A DNA stretch of 64,000 nucleotides from Algoriphagus aestuariicola (GTDB taxonomy: Bacteria > Bacteroidota > Bacteroidia > Cytophagales > Cyclobacteriaceae), in contig NZ_JAFKCW010000003.1 of NCBI RefSeq assembly GCF_017254835.1, positions 310,001 to 374,000 of the forward strand. Direction: 5' to 3'. Of the stretch, positions 18,324 through 27,542 are shown piece by piece (position 1 is the stretch's first letter; every line of letters starts with the position of its first letter). Below the pieces are notes generated by a model. The model saw nothing but the letters and a program-made list of their open reading frames with translations, was not told the DNA's origin and searched no databases. A program made the position numbers and the translations under genes.

Positions 18324-21300
18324 TTAGAACTTAGCTCTTAGCATAAATCCGAGGGTTCTGGTCGCAGGGTTGGTACCGGCAGAAGTAAGAGTTTGATACC
18401 ATCTAGATCCTCCGGTCAACACCTCAGGATCCAAATCCTTGATATTTCTATACAGGAAGAAGAGGTTTCTTCCGTACATGGAAATGTTCAGGTTACTGGC
18501 CCCAATTTTACGTGAAATATGAGCTGGCAGGGTGTATCCCAAAGAAAGCTCCCTCATCTTGAGATAAGTATTGTCCTCGATATAAAGCTCATATCTTGAC
18601 TCAGAATACTGAGGACCACCCCAGTTGTAGGTTCTCTGATAGTACAGTGCTTGGGAAATTACATTGGTATTGGCTTGACCATCAGCGGTCACCCCATCCA
18701 TTAGCATCCCGTCATGATAGACAGTTTCACCACCTGGTCCTGCAGCGGTAGAATGAGGGACTTGAACTCCTTTGCCGTTTTCGTTCACGTAGTAGGCAAG
18801 GCCACCAGAAGCTTCGTTTCTGAAGTTCAAGCTTTCCTCAGTTAGACCTCTGGAAGTCATCCAGTTGATACCAGTTGGCATCACAGATCCACCGATTTGG
18901 AAGTCCATTGTAGCGGCAAAGGTGAAGTTTTTATACTCCAAATTATTAATGAATCCTCCCACAGCATCAGGCATGGCATTACCCACTTGAATCCAGTTGT
19001 TCGGATCGATTTTGTGCAGACCATTTGGCTGCACGATCTTGTTGCCGTTTGCATCAGTCTCAACCGGATGGGCGTAGAAATCGCCCATAGGACGGCCTAC
19101 CACCGATTTCAACTGCGCCGCGCCTCCATCATAATCTGCATGGAGCAGTTCAGTAGCATTGTTTGCCAACTTTTCCACTTTATTGATATTTCTGGCGAGG
19201 TTCAGCGTCATATCCCATCTGAAGTCGCTGGTGGAGAAAATGGTACCGTTCAAGGCTAGTTCAATCCCTTGGTTTCTTAGGGTACCGATGTTGGTCAATA
19301 CCGATCTCGCTCCAGACGTAGCTGGTAGGGTGAGAGGAAGGATCTGATCACGGATCTGGGCATTGTAGTAGGATAGATCGATTCCCAGACGATTGTTGAA
19401 CAAGCGGGTATCCAAGCCAAATTCAAATTCATGTTTCTGTTCGGGCTTGATTCCGTCGTTTCCAAAGTCTGTTGGGATCGTGGTATAAAGTACTGCTGAT
19501 CCTCCCGTCTGCTGTACACCCAAGGTATTTTGAGAATAGGCGATATTGGCACGGTATATATCCGGATAGTTACCTACTATACCCCAAGACCCCCTCAATT
19601 TGGAGAAGGTAATAAAGCTTGGTAACTCAAACGCATCGGTCAGTGTCAAAGCCGTATTCACCGAAGGATAGACAAAGGCATTGTTGTTCGGATTCATGGT
19701 AGAAGTACGGTCTCTACGCAAAGTGCCTTCTACAAACCACATGTTCTTGTAGTCGAAATTTAGTGTACCTATCGCTGCGTCAATCACTTGGTACCTTCTC
19801 CATGAATCGCTGTATGGCAGGTTAGTGGAAGCCACGATGTCAAAGAGGTTTTCGCTGCTCAGACCACCATTGGTACTTCTGCTGACCATATCCCCTTCGT
19901 CTTTCCTAGCCGTATAACCTGCCATCGCACTCAGCGTGATCTCGTCCGTGAGCTTCTTGCTGTAGGTCAACATCAAATCCCCGTATAGAATGCTGTAGTT
20001 TTCGTCCTGCATCCCAAACCCTCCGGATGGGCCAAAGGCCAAAGGTCTTTCGGTGTAATTTTTGGTTTCAGAATATCTGGATGTAAAGTCAGTTGAAATA
20101 CGTGCTCTGAAATTCAATTCATCCGTGATCTGGTAGTGCGTGGTCAAGCTACCAATCACGCGGTTGCTAAGCTCGGAAGCGAGGTTTTTGTTTACTCTCC
20201 ATACGTAGTCAGCGATATCGCCCCTGAAACCATTGTAGACAATATTTTCGTCAGGAGTGGAACTTTGCCCGTTTCCAGTCACGAATCTGTAGCCATCACT
20301 GGTCTGGTACTTGTTTAGGTACCATTCTCCGTTGTCAAATCTTGACATCATTCCAGTAAAGTTGTTAATCATACGATCCACAGAGACTGGTCTGTTTGCG
20401 GTATTTTGATTGATGTAGTTCACCATCAGATCCACTTTCACCTTTTTGTTGAGGTTATAAGTGGAGTTCAGATTAATGATGTTTTTGCTGTTTTTAGAAT
20501 TCAAGCTAAGTGCTTCGTTATCTTGACGCGTCAATGACAATCGCACACTTCCGTTTTCACCGCTATTGGAGACCGCAACGTTAAATTGGGAACTCACCGG
20601 ACTATTGAATAATGCCGCATAGTTGTCTCCTTGGTCCACGTAAGGCCGTTGCACACCATCCCATGCCATCATAGGCTGTCCATCGAATTCAGGACCGAAG
20701 TTGATGGAAGTATTGGGCTGGATTCTGATCCCCGTTCCGGCTTCGTAGTTAAAGCCATCATCATCTTGACCCAAACCAAATACGTGCCTAGGACCGCCCA
20801 GACCTCTCACGGTTTGATACCTTGGTAGGTAAGCTATCTCATCAAAGGAAACGTTGGCATTGAAGTCTACAGCAAAGCCTTTTGCTCCAGCAGTACCTTT
20901 TTTGGTAGTGATCAATAGAACACCGTTTACCGCTTCAGAACCGTAAAGCGCTGCTGCGGACGCACCTTTCAGAATGGAGATGTTGTCGATATCTTCCGGG
21001 TTGATATCCAAGAGGCCGTTGCCTCTCAGTCTTTGATCACCCCAGTAGTTGGTATTGGTGACCTCTTCGTTTCGGATAGGAACCCCATCCAATACGATCA
21101 GTGGCTGGTTTCTACCGGTGATCGAGTTGATCCCACGCACGGTAATGTTTGCCGCAGTGGTAGCGCCACCGGCACCCGTTTGGATTCTCACACCCGGAGC
21201 CTTACCGTAGAGTGCTGTCACCACGTTTGGTGTACCCACCTTGATCAGTTCGTCCGACTTGATGGTTGTCGTCGCGTAGCCGAGAGATTTCTGCTCCTTC

Positions 21301-21740
21301 GCCATACCGAATGAGGTCACAACGACCTCATTGAGTAGAGAAGTCTCCTCTGCCAAGACTACGTCGATGACGGTTCTGCTGCCAACCTCGATATTCTGAG
21401 TGGTGTAGCCCAAATAGGAGAATACCAACGTAGCGTTTTCAGCTACCACCAAGGTGTATTTCCCATCGAGATCGGTGACGGTGCCCTTTGTTGTACCGAG
21501 TACGGTGACTGTTGCTCCCGGTAGAGGATTGTTTGCTTCGTCCACCACCGTTCCTGTGATTGTGACATCCGCTTCTGCATTTGCACTTGCGGTCATGGAA
21601 GGAAGCAGGCTTGCGGCATAATTAGGAGCTGCCTGTGCTGAAAGCACAGCGCCTAAAAACATGCCCTGAGCCAAAAGGATGGTCCCTGTCTTTCCAAACA
21701 GCGCCTTTGGCTTCCATAGCTGGGGTACTTGTTTTTTCAT
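18324..21740 (-). CDS. SusC/RagA-type TonB-linked outer-membrane transporter
   Basis: The 1138-residue protein has the standard SusC layout. There is a long N-terminal leader, then a carboxypeptidase-regulatory domain (about residues 60-140, GTVVDEANNPLPGATV) and a SusC-type TonB/plug entry with LNEVVVTSFG and KEQKSLGYA. The plug has GVRIQTGAGG, VRGINSITGRNQPLIVLDGVP and IEDISIL-like segments, and a 22-strand-type barrel ends in TRTLGFMLRAKF. It imports a SusD-bound ligand with TonB energy. It starts after an A/C-rich leader without Shine-Dalgarno (AACAACAAATG). It pairs with the SusD-like gene, and no anti-sigma or hybrid sensor gene is adjacent. Confidence 0.95.
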   Translation of the reverse strand: MKKQVPQLWKPKALFGKTGTILLAQGMFLGAVLSAQAAPNYAASLLPSMTASANAEADVTITGTVVDEANNPLPGATVTVLGTTKGTVTDLDGKYTLVVAENATLVFSYLGYTTQNIEVGSRTVIDVVLAEETSLLNEVVVTSFGMAKEQKSLGYATTTIKSDELIKVGTPNVVTALYGKAPGVRIQTGAGGATTAANITVRGINSITGRNQPLIVLDGVPIRNEEVTNTNYWGDQRLRGNGLLDINPEDIDNISILKGASAAALYGSEAVNGVLLITTKKGTAGAKGFAVDFNANVSFDEIAYLPRYQTVRGLGGPRHVFGLGQDDDGFNYEAGTGIRIQPNTSINFGPEFDGQPMMAWDGVQRPYVDQGDNYAALFNSPVSSQFNVAVSNSGENGSVRLSLTRQDNEALSLNSKNSKNIINLNSTYNLNKKVKVDLMVNYINQNTANRPVSVDRMINNFTGMMSRFDNGEWYLNKYQTSDGYRFVTGNGQSSTPDENIVYNGFRGDIADYVWRVNKNLASELSNRVIGSLTTHYQITDELNFRARISTDFTSRYSETKNYTERPLAFGPSGGFGMQDENYSILYGDLMLTYSKKLTDEITLSAMAGYTARKDEGDMVSRSTNGGLSSENLFDIVASTNLPYSDSWRRYQVIDAAIGTLNFDYKNMWFVEGTLRRDRTSTMNPNNNAFVYPSVNTALTLTDAFELPSFITFSKLRGSWGIVGNYPDIYRANIAYSQNTLGVQQTGGSAVLYTTIPTDFGNDGIKPEQKHEFEFGLDTRLFNNRLGIDLSYYNAQIRDQILPLTLPATSGARSVLTNIGTLRNQGIELALNGTIFSTSDFRWDMTLNLARNINKVEKLANNATELLHADYDGGAAQLKSVVGRPMGDFYAHPVETDANGNKIVQPNGLHKIDPNNWIQVGNAMPDAVGGFINNLEYKNFTFAATMDFQIGGSVMPTGINWMTSRGLTEESLNFRNEASGGLAYYVNENGKGVQVPHSTAAGPGGETVYHDGMLMDGVTADGQANTNVISQALYYQRTYNWGGPQYSESRYELYIEDNTYLKMRELSLGYTLPAHISRKIGASNLNISMYGRNLFFLYRNIKDLDPEVLTGGSRWYQTLTSAGTNPATRTLGFMLRAKF

Positions 21741-22298
21741 TTGTTGTTGGGTTGAGTTACTTAAAATTCATTAGTTAATAACAACTGGGGTTTACTGATC
21801 TAGTCTTTGTTGCTTTTCCATTCATGCGGTAAGTAGTTAGGGTTATTTAAATTGTTTAAAAGAACGTTATCTCAAAATGAAATTTCTTTTAAAAGTACCC
21901 GAAATCAAATATTTTTTTTTGAATAATGGAAGCGACTTAGAATAAAAAAATATATCGAATAAGGGTAGTTTGGTAAAAAAATATTTCACGGCGCGGTCGA
22001 AGCTGTGTTTTTCCACGACCTAAAACCTTACTTTTGCAGATATATATTTGGATTATTGGCTTTGGATATAAAAAAAGTTGGGCGGGACACTTGTCAGCGC
22101 GCCAAAATCCAAATTTTCACACAATTAGTATTTCCTGCTGAAATTCAGACTAATGTATCAGCCCTCCTGTCCGAAGCCTCGAAAAAAAATTATTGTCCTA
22201 TCTGATAAAATCCTATTCCGATTAGGAGAATACAATTAAAAATCAATAAATAGTCCATGCGCCCTATATTTAGAGAGCCGGCAAGTCGTAAAAAAAAT
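21741..22298. other. 558-bp gene-free gap between pyrF and susC
   Basis: This AT-rich stretch must contain the susC promoter, but I see no exact TAnnTTTG on the minus strand. Two palindromes stand near susC: TTTAAA-ttg-TTTAAA at 21846-21860 and CTTTTAAAAG at 21886-21895; either could be a regulator site. On the plus strand an exact TACTTTTG (22029-22036) precedes a long imperfect inverted repeat. The only sizeable frame (22005-22205, plus) has no recognisable protein character. Confidence 0.6.
22041..22120 (+). ncRNA. possible structured small RNA
   Basis: Downstream of an exact plus-strand TACTTTTG element, ATTTGGATTATTGGC (22046-22060) pairs with GCCAAAATCCAAAT (22101-22114): 14 bp with one bulged A and a 40-nt loop. 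No coding frame is convincing. The 3' end and any terminator are unclear, and the call is speculative. Confidence 0.2.
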
Positions 22299-23114
22299 TT
22301 AGAGATGGGTCTCCAAAAGCACCCGCATTTCCGCCTGAAGCTTGGCGGCCTCCGTCCTGGCAGCAGACGCAAAATCCAGTCCCCCAGAAGCATAGATGAT
22401 GCCTCGGCTCGAATTCACCAGAAGACCACAGCTTGAATTCATGCCATATTTGGCGACCTCGGCGAGACTGCCGCCTTGTGCCCCTACACCGGGTACCAGG
22501 AAAAAATTGTCAGGAACCACTTTCCTCACCTCGCCAATCAGCTCCCCGCGGGTCGCGCCGACGACGTACATCAGGTTTTCTGGTGAGCCCCAGCCTTGGC
22601 TCTTTTCGAGCACCGACTGGTAGAGCGGTTTTCCGTTTTCGTCCTTGATCAGCTGAAAGTCCAGCGAACCTGCGTTGGAGGTCAGCGCCAGCAGAATCAC
22701 CCATTTGCCCTCAAACTCAAGGAAAGGCGTCACCGAGTCCTCCCCCATATACGGAGCCACCGTCACTGAATCGAACGCCATCTGCTCGAAAAATGCCTTC
22801 GCGTAGAGCTTGGAGGTGTTTCCGATATCACCCCGTTTGGCGTCGGCAATGGTAAAAATGTCATTCGGAATGAACTCCTGCACTTTCTGAAGTGTCTCCC
22901 AGCCCTTTGGCCCCATAGCCTCAAAAAATGCGATATTGGGCTTGTAGGCTACCGCATAATCGGCCGTCTCCTCGATGATAGCCTTGCAAAAGCTGAAGAT
23001 CGGATCTGGTTCCGAGTGCAGGTGAGCAGGTATTTTTGCCAGATCCGGATCAAGTCCTACGCATAAAAAGGATGATTTTTTCTGGATTTGGGCAAAAAGC
23101 TCAGCTCTGTTCAT
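22299..23114 (-). CDS. pyrF: orotidine 5'-phosphate decarboxylase
   Basis: PyrF converts OMP to UMP, the last step of pyrimidine synthesis, in the cytoplasm. The 271 residues match the longer bacterial OMPDC subfamily (pyrF type 2). The catalytic stretch is [13 protein letters not shown] (lysine and aspartate tetrad), with an upstream [11 protein letters not shown] substrate loop and a C-terminal phosphate site [11 protein letters not shown] followed by NSSRGI. The ATG at 23114 is supported by an exact TACCTTTG promoter element about 18 bp upstream. The gene is monocistronic and divergent from a small secreted protein. Confidence 0.95.
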   Translation of the reverse strand: MNRAELFAQIQKKSSFLCVGLDPDLAKIPAHLHSEPDPIFSFCKAIIEETADYAVAYKPNIAFFEAMGPKGWETLQKVQEFIPNDIFTIADAKRGDIGNTSKLYAKAFFEQMAFDSVTVAPYMGEDSVTPFLEFEGKWVILLALTSNAGSLDFQLIKDENGKPLYQSVLEKSQGWGSPENLMYVVGATRGELIGEVRKVVPDNFFLVPGVGAQGGSLAEVAKYGMNSSCGLLVNSSRGIIYASGGLDFASAARTEAAKLQAEMRVLLETHL

Positions 23115-23131
23115 GGATCTTGGAATTTGGG

Positions 23132-23139
23132 CAAAGGTA
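23132..23139 (-). promoter_or_regulatory. pyrF promoter -7 element
   Basis: Minus-strand TACCTTTG matches TAnnTTTG. A TTTG lies 25 nt further upstream, slightly beyond the usual spacing. The predicted leader is about 12 nt. Confidence 0.5.
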
Positions 23140-23177
23140 GGAAATCAGAATTAGTTACTTTTACCAAATTTGAATTA

Positions 23178-23588
23178 TTGAAATCATACCTTTCCATACT
23201 CTCCTACTTTTTTGCGATCAATCAATTTGCTTTGTGTCAAGACCTATCGGGTACTTGGAGATGGGCAGAGGAAAAAGATAATCTGTTTGAGATTTTTTTG
23301 GAAAAAACCGATCCTGATCAGAAGCTTAATTATGACTTTCTGGGAACACACTGCGGAGTTTATTACAATGGAGAGAGGATAGATTGTATGCTTGAGGACT
23401 TTTCCATTTTCTTGGACCGGCATTGTCAAAACATTTTTTCAGGCAAAATAACCAGCGCTTATTCCCATTCCGATTTTGAAATTCGACTAACCTATTTGGT
23501 TGATGGCCAAAAAATTCTCTGGGAAGTGACCAAAAAAGGTGATGGACAGTTCTATTTTCCTGTGAAAGAAGTTTTGAAGCAGAATTAG
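23178..23588 (+). CDS. small secreted protein, DUF6705-like, TTG start
   Basis: The 136-residue protein starts at TTG 23178, because that codon opens a clean signal peptide (MKSYLSILSYFFAINQFALCQ) directly followed by the mature DLSGTWRW. The frame is open further upstream to an ATG at 23088, but that extension overlaps pyrF and has no signal character. The mature part is a small beta-rich domain: DLSGTWRW, FEIFLEK, FLGTHCGVYYNGERIDC with two cysteines, and a C-terminal strand. It resembles small Bacteroidota proteins annotated as DUF6705, by memory. The fold may be lipocalin-like, but the function is unknown. A near-consensus TACTTTTA element lies at 23156-23163. Confidence 0.65.
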   Translation: MKSYLSILSYFFAINQFALCQDLSGTWRWAEEKDNLFEIFLEKTDPDQKLNYDFLGTHCGVYYNGERIDCMLEDFSIFLDRHCQNIFSGKITSAYSHSDFEIRLTYLVDGQKILWEVTKKGDGQFYFPVKEVLKQN

Positions 23589-23651
23589 AAAGACTCCAAT
23601 GATCTAAATGTGCGAAGTCGAAGGAATTGCCAAAATCAGAAGACCCGAGTT

Positions 23652-24533
23652 TTAGTTTTTTTCAACCAAATCAATTTTGACAAAGGCTCCGACCAACGAA
23701 ACGGCCGCAGAGATCAGGAAAAAAATCATGCTAAAGGCTACTGCCGCCGTTTCCTCGATACCCGCATAGGTGTGCGCGTAGACGAAAACCAACTCCCGGG
23801 CTCCCACTCCACCTATCGTCAGCGGCAAGACCGCCACGATGGACGAAAGCAAAAAAACCAATTGGTACGCCAGCAATTTTTCGTGGACACCGAGAGCGAG
23901 AAGGATAAACCAGGCACAAACCAACTGCGCCACCTGACCGGCAAAAGACCAGGCATTTGCAAGCCAGAAAGAAGGTAGGAAATCTTTGAAAAACAGTTTT
24001 TGTGCCACCCAGAAAGCGGGGATAGTCAAGGCCAATCCCGCTACCATCAGTCCATTCCAGAGCTTAGACTCCAGCCAGTCTATCCGGATATCTACCAACA
24101 AAAAGAATCCAAAGAGCAAAAATACAATTGCCACCAAACCTCCTAGTCTGTCCAAAAGGGCCGCTTGTATCAGCTTTTTGACGGGTGTTTTAAAGTGTTT
24201 GTTGAGCAAATAGACCTTGTAGCCGTCGCCGCCAATGCCGCCGGGAAGAAAAAGATTGTAGAACATGCCCACGAGATAGAGTCGCCAGTTTTGGCCCTCG
24301 CTGATATGCAGTCCAATGTTTTGGAAGTAGAGATTGAGTCGGAGTGCGGTTGCAACTTTGCTCAGCACAAAGATCGACACTGCTGGGAGCAGCCATGGCC
24401 AGTGGATGGTTTCCACCAAAACCAAAAGCTGATCCGGTTCGATCTTTCGAAACACCAAGTATAGTGCCAGACCAGTCAGCGCCAGCTTCAGCGCGGTTTT
24501 CAGCTTGTTCCAGATGCGCTTGCTTTGGCTCAA
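23652..24533 (-). CDS. flippase-like membrane protein (LPG synthase TM / UPF0104 family)
   Basis: This integral membrane protein of 293 residues has about seven to eight hydrophobic segments. Family marks are an N-terminal TGLALYLVFRKI helix, FYNLFLPGGIGGDGYKVYLL (conserved loop between early helices), KKLIQAALLDRLGGL, and the C-terminal LPLTIGGVGARELVFVY. The family covers the membrane domain of lysyl-phosphatidylglycerol synthase and AglD/UPF0104 proteins, implicated in lipid or lipid-linked sugar translocation. It is the last gene of a minus-strand run with a GT2 and a GT39 enzyme, so a role in moving a lipid-linked sugar across the inner membrane is likely. That role is inference. Confidence 0.85.
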   Translation of the reverse strand: MSQSKRIWNKLKTALKLALTGLALYLVFRKIEPDQLLVLVETIHWPWLLPAVSIFVLSKVATALRLNLYFQNIGLHISEGQNWRLYLVGMFYNLFLPGGIGGDGYKVYLLNKHFKTPVKKLIQAALLDRLGGLVAIVFLLFGFFLLVDIRIDWLESKLWNGLMVAGLALTIPAFWVAQKLFFKDFLPSFWLANAWSFAGQVAQLVCAWFILLALGVHEKLLAYQLVFLLSSIVAVLPLTIGGVGARELVFVYAHTYAGIEETAAVAFSMIFFLISAAVSLVGAFVKIDLVEKN

Positions 24534-24572
24534 ATTGGCAAAAATCAGGTTCCTAATAAAAAAACATACTGC

Positions 24573-25544
24573 CTACTCCCCACTGAGACTGCCTATTGCA
24601 GTTCCCACTCCTTGGTACACCGACTTGACCTTGTAGGTCTTTTTGTGTTGGGATTCAAAGTATGTTCGGACGATTATTTCCGCGATGATCCCCGTCGTAA
24701 TCAGCTGAATCCCGCCAAGGATCAGGATAAAACCCAAGATCATAATCGGTCTGCCCCAGATGTCCTCGCCCAGAATTTTCAAAATCAGGAGATACAAGCT
24801 GATCAACGATCCCAGCATCAGGGAAATCAGTCCCAGTCCCCCGAAAAGATGGATCGGCCGCTGAAAGTATTTTTGGAAAAACAGCATGAGGATCAGATCC
24901 GACATCACTTTGAAGGTCCGGCTCAATCCATATTTCGATTCTCCGTGGATCCTTGGGTGGTGTTTGACGTCCACTTCAGTCATCTTCGCCCCCTGTTGCT
25001 TGGCAAGCACTGGGATAAATCGGTGCAATTCCCCGTACAGCCCCATGTTCTGAGCGATGTCTGCCTTATAGACCCGAAGCGTACAGCCATAATCTTTCAG
25101 GTAAACTTTGGTTGTATTTCGGATCACCCAGTTGGCGATTTTGGATGGGATTTTTCTTAGCACAAAGCCGTCCTTGCGATTGGCCCGGCGGCCTGCGACC
25201 ACATCCCAATCTTCGTCTATCGCCTTTTGCAGCATCACCGGGATATCCGTCGGATCGTTTTGGAGATCCCCGTCCATGGTGGCAATGTACTCACCAGTAG
25301 CCATGTCGATCCCGGCGGCCAGGGCTGTGGTCTGTCCATAGTTTCTGTTGAAAATGATCAGCTTGGTGCGGTCGTTTGCAAATTTCTTGACCTCTGAGAC
25401 CGTTCGGTCGGTCGAGCCATCCTCGATCAGAATCACTTCGTACTCGATTTCGGACAGCGCCGCATAGGTGGCTTCCAGTAGGGGTTTGATGTTTTCCTCC
25501 TCATTGTAAACGGTGATGACAACGGAAATCAACGGCTTGGTCAT
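24573..25544 (-). CDS. family 2 glycosyltransferase, polyprenyl-phosphate sugar synthase-like
   Basis: The 323-residue protein has an N-terminal GT-A domain: ISVVITVYNEEENI, a nucleotide-sugar site IEDGSTDRT, and the metal motif ATMDGDLQNDP (DxD region). Two C-terminal transmembrane helices (residues about 235-300) follow. This fits the DPM1/ArnC/GtrB type, which loads a sugar from a nucleotide donor onto undecaprenyl phosphate at the inner membrane. Its neighbours, a GT39 (which uses such lipid donors) and a flippase-like protein, fit a donor-making role. The specific sugar is not readable from the sequence. Confidence 0.9.
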   Translation of the reverse strand: MTKPLISVVITVYNEEENIKPLLEATYAALSEIEYEVILIEDGSTDRTVSEVKKFANDRTKLIIFNRNYGQTTALAAGIDMATGEYIATMDGDLQNDPTDIPVMLQKAIDEDWDVVAGRRANRKDGFVLRKIPSKIANWVIRNTTKVYLKDYGCTLRVYKADIAQNMGLYGELHRFIPVLAKQQGAKMTEVDVKHHPRIHGESKYGLSRTFKVMSDLILMLFFQKYFQRPIHLFGGLGLISLMLGSLISLYLLILKILGEDIWGRPIMILGFILILGGIQLITTGIIAEIIVRTYFESQHKKTYKVKSVYQGVGTAIGSLSGE

Positions 25545-25625
25545 GAGCTAAAATTTCCCCAAAAGTAGCCCATTTTACCTTCGGGGACAAAATTTAAGAG
25601 GCGAGACAGCCGCCATCCAACCGCG

Positions 25626-27134
25626 TCAATAGGAATCCGGGATAAAGGGCTGATAGGAACGGAGGTTTTTCCAGACCTGGATTTTGACCTTCCTGACCGG
25701 ATATTCTCCGAAATAGGGCACAAAAGTCTCCTCATAGAGCAGACTGTCAAAGGTCGCACGGCCTTCCATACTCTCGTGGTTCATGCTCACGAATACGCCG
25801 ACATTTCCCTTGTTCTGATACTGACTCATGTCTTCCCAGAGATCGAACTGATTTTTGCGGGAGCCCATGTTCATCACGTAGCTTTGAGGATGCCCCGCAA
25901 GGTAAAACGAAAGCTCCGATGACGTATGGTAGGAGTCCGAAAAGTAGAACTCGTTTTCCAAGTCCAGACTGTCTTTCAAGAAATCCAAGCGCTTTGCCAG
26001 CGTATGGTGCCCACTCAGGCGATTGAGTGCTTTCTGCTCGCCTCTTTCTATCGCGGGGATGGACTTCAGCCCGGAGAAATCCGGCAGCAAAAAAATCACC
26101 GGAATGCCAATGCTCAGCATGATGGCCCCCTTCGCGTACCTCCTCCAAGCCTTGGACTGTCGCACGATCCAAGCTCCTAAAATAACCGAGAAACCAGTGT
26201 ATGCAAAGACCGGCCAATTGACCTCGGTTCGTTTTAGAAAACTAAGAGCGGCAAAAGCCGAAAATGTTACCAATCCAGGCAAGATCAGATAGATGGATGA
26301 TTTCTCTTTGACTTTGAAAATTTCCAAAAAACAAAGGATCCAAGCAGGCAACAAAAACACGGAAATGATCGCCAATTGTCCTGAGAAGTATTCCAAAAAC
26401 CACTTGAGGCTATTCCCAAAATCAAAAGGCTTGGACTCGCCACCACCCGCCCCGCCAAGGGTGGCAAGGTGCTTGAACGTATCGAAGTTGTTCTCCCAGT
26501 TCCAAATCAGGGCGGGTATAAACCCGAGCAAACTGAGCCCAACGAAGAGTATAAAGTTGCCTTTTTGAGCCTTCATCTTCTTGGCGAAAAGCAGATAGAT
26601 AAATACCGTTGGCAGAAGCAGGATCATGACCACCTTTGCCATCAATCCCATCGATGTGGCGAGGCCGGCCCAAATCCACAACCGTTTTTCGCCCTCACAT
26701 ATGGCCCGAAAGGCAAGATATGTCCCCAGCGCCCAAAAGAAAGTGAGGGAAGAATCAGTCATGTGAAAAGTCGAAGCCAGCCACCAGACCGGCATCGCCT
26801 GCATCACCATAGCCGCCCAGAAGCCAGTTTTCCTGTCGTACAAATAGGCACCAAATAGAAAAGTAACCCATGAGATCCCCACGCCAGCCAAAATCGCATT
26901 GATCCTGACACCGAGTTCGGTATTTCCGAAAACAGAGGTACTGAGGAAGTTCAGCACCGCTACCAGGGGGGGCTTGGAGTAATAGTGCCAGTCCAGATTT
27001 TGCGACCAGAGCCAGTACTGGGCTTCTTCGGTAAACAGGTTGACTTCCGGGCGGAGGGTAAAAAGGATCTTCACGATTGCCAACAAGAGCGTGATGGTCC
27101 AAAAGCCTAGGGTGTAGCGGGATTCTGATTTCAT
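25626..27134 (-). CDS. GT39-family membrane glycosyltransferase
   Basis: This polytopic protein has 502 residues from the ATG at 27134; an upstream in-frame ATG at 27182 would start within the hpf terminator and is rejected. The N-terminus has the PMT-type first loop FTEEAQYWLWSQNLDWHYYSKPPLVA, with the acidic pair expected to bind donor and catalyse transfer. About ten membrane helices follow, and the C-terminal 150 residues form a soluble periplasmic domain. GT39/PMT_2 proteins such as ArnT move a sugar from undecaprenyl phosphate onto lipid A, protein or another acceptor. It is transcribed with the GT2 and flippase-like genes, 81 bp upstream of the GT2. Confidence 0.87.
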   Translation of the reverse strand: MKSESRYTLGFWTITLLLAIVKILFTLRPEVNLFTEEAQYWLWSQNLDWHYYSKPPLVAVLNFLSTSVFGNTELGVRINAILAGVGISWVTFLFGAYLYDRKTGFWAAMVMQAMPVWWLASTFHMTDSSLTFFWALGTYLAFRAICEGEKRLWIWAGLATSMGLMAKVVMILLLPTVFIYLLFAKKMKAQKGNFILFVGLSLLGFIPALIWNWENNFDTFKHLATLGGAGGGESKPFDFGNSLKWFLEYFSGQLAIISVFLLPAWILCFLEIFKVKEKSSIYLILPGLVTFSAFAALSFLKRTEVNWPVFAYTGFSVILGAWIVRQSKAWRRYAKGAIMLSIGIPVIFLLPDFSGLKSIPAIERGEQKALNRLSGHHTLAKRLDFLKDSLDLENEFYFSDSYHTSSELSFYLAGHPQSYVMNMGSRKNQFDLWEDMSQYQNKGNVGVFVSMNHESMEGRATFDSLLYEETFVPYFGEYPVRKVKIQVWKNLRSYQPFIPDSY

Positions 27135-27153
27135 GCGGGAAAGCAAAAATAAA

Positions 27154-27179
27154 AAAGCCCCCAGTTTCCCAGAGGCTTT
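27154..27179 (-). terminator. terminator after hpf
   Basis: On the minus strand AAAGCCTC and GGGGCTTT form an 8-bp stem with a 10-nt loop, followed by T6 and an A/T tail. It separates hpf from the glycosyltransferase operon that starts 20 bp further on. Confidence 0.75.
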
Positions 27180-27199
27180 CATCTATTTATTTGTCCGTT

Positions 27200-27505
27200 T
27201 TACTGTTTGACCAGTACGACTTTCTCCTTGTGTTTCTTGATTTGGCGTCTCAATCCCTCGATTGATTCGTCTGCTGCTGCCTCGAACGAGTCGGCTTGAT
27301 GTTTGGCAAAAAACTGCTTTCCGGGCACATTGAGCTTGATCTCAACTATCTTGTTTTCATTTTTTTCGTTTTTATCGAGCCTCATAAAAACCTCTCCATC
27401 GATAATCCTATCATAAAAGGTGTCCAGTTTGTCAGCCTTTTTCTGAATAAAGTCGATCAGTTTGATATCCGCGTCAAAGTGGATGGAGTGCATCTGCAGT
27501 TTCAT
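27200..27505 (-). CDS. hpf: ribosome hibernation-promoting factor, short form
   Basis: This is a 101-residue short HPF/YfiA protein from the ATG at 27505 (MKLQMHSIHFDADIKLIDFIQKK); an ATG four codons upstream is a less likely start. The beta-alpha-beta-beta-beta-alpha arrangement is readable, with a basic last helix GLRRQIKKHKEK. It binds the 30S decoding region and promotes 70S inactivation or dimerisation in stationary phase. Its size lacks the C-terminal dimerisation domain of long HPF. It lies 37 bp downstream of xerC and is closed by a terminator, so the two are likely co-transcribed. Confidence 0.9.
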   Translation of the reverse strand: MKLQMHSIHFDADIKLIDFIQKKADKLDTFYDRIIDGEVFMRLDKNEKNENKIVEIKLNVPGKQFFAKHQADSFEAAADESIEGLRRQIKKHKEKVVLVKQ

Positions 27506-27542
27506 AGCGATTTGCATTTAAGTGGTTGAACAATTGATTTAT

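Noticed and set aside
22005-22205. 66-residue frame in the pyrF-susC gap
   Set aside because: No protein family character. The stretch has a promoter element and hairpin on the same strand, so an RNA is as likely as a protein.
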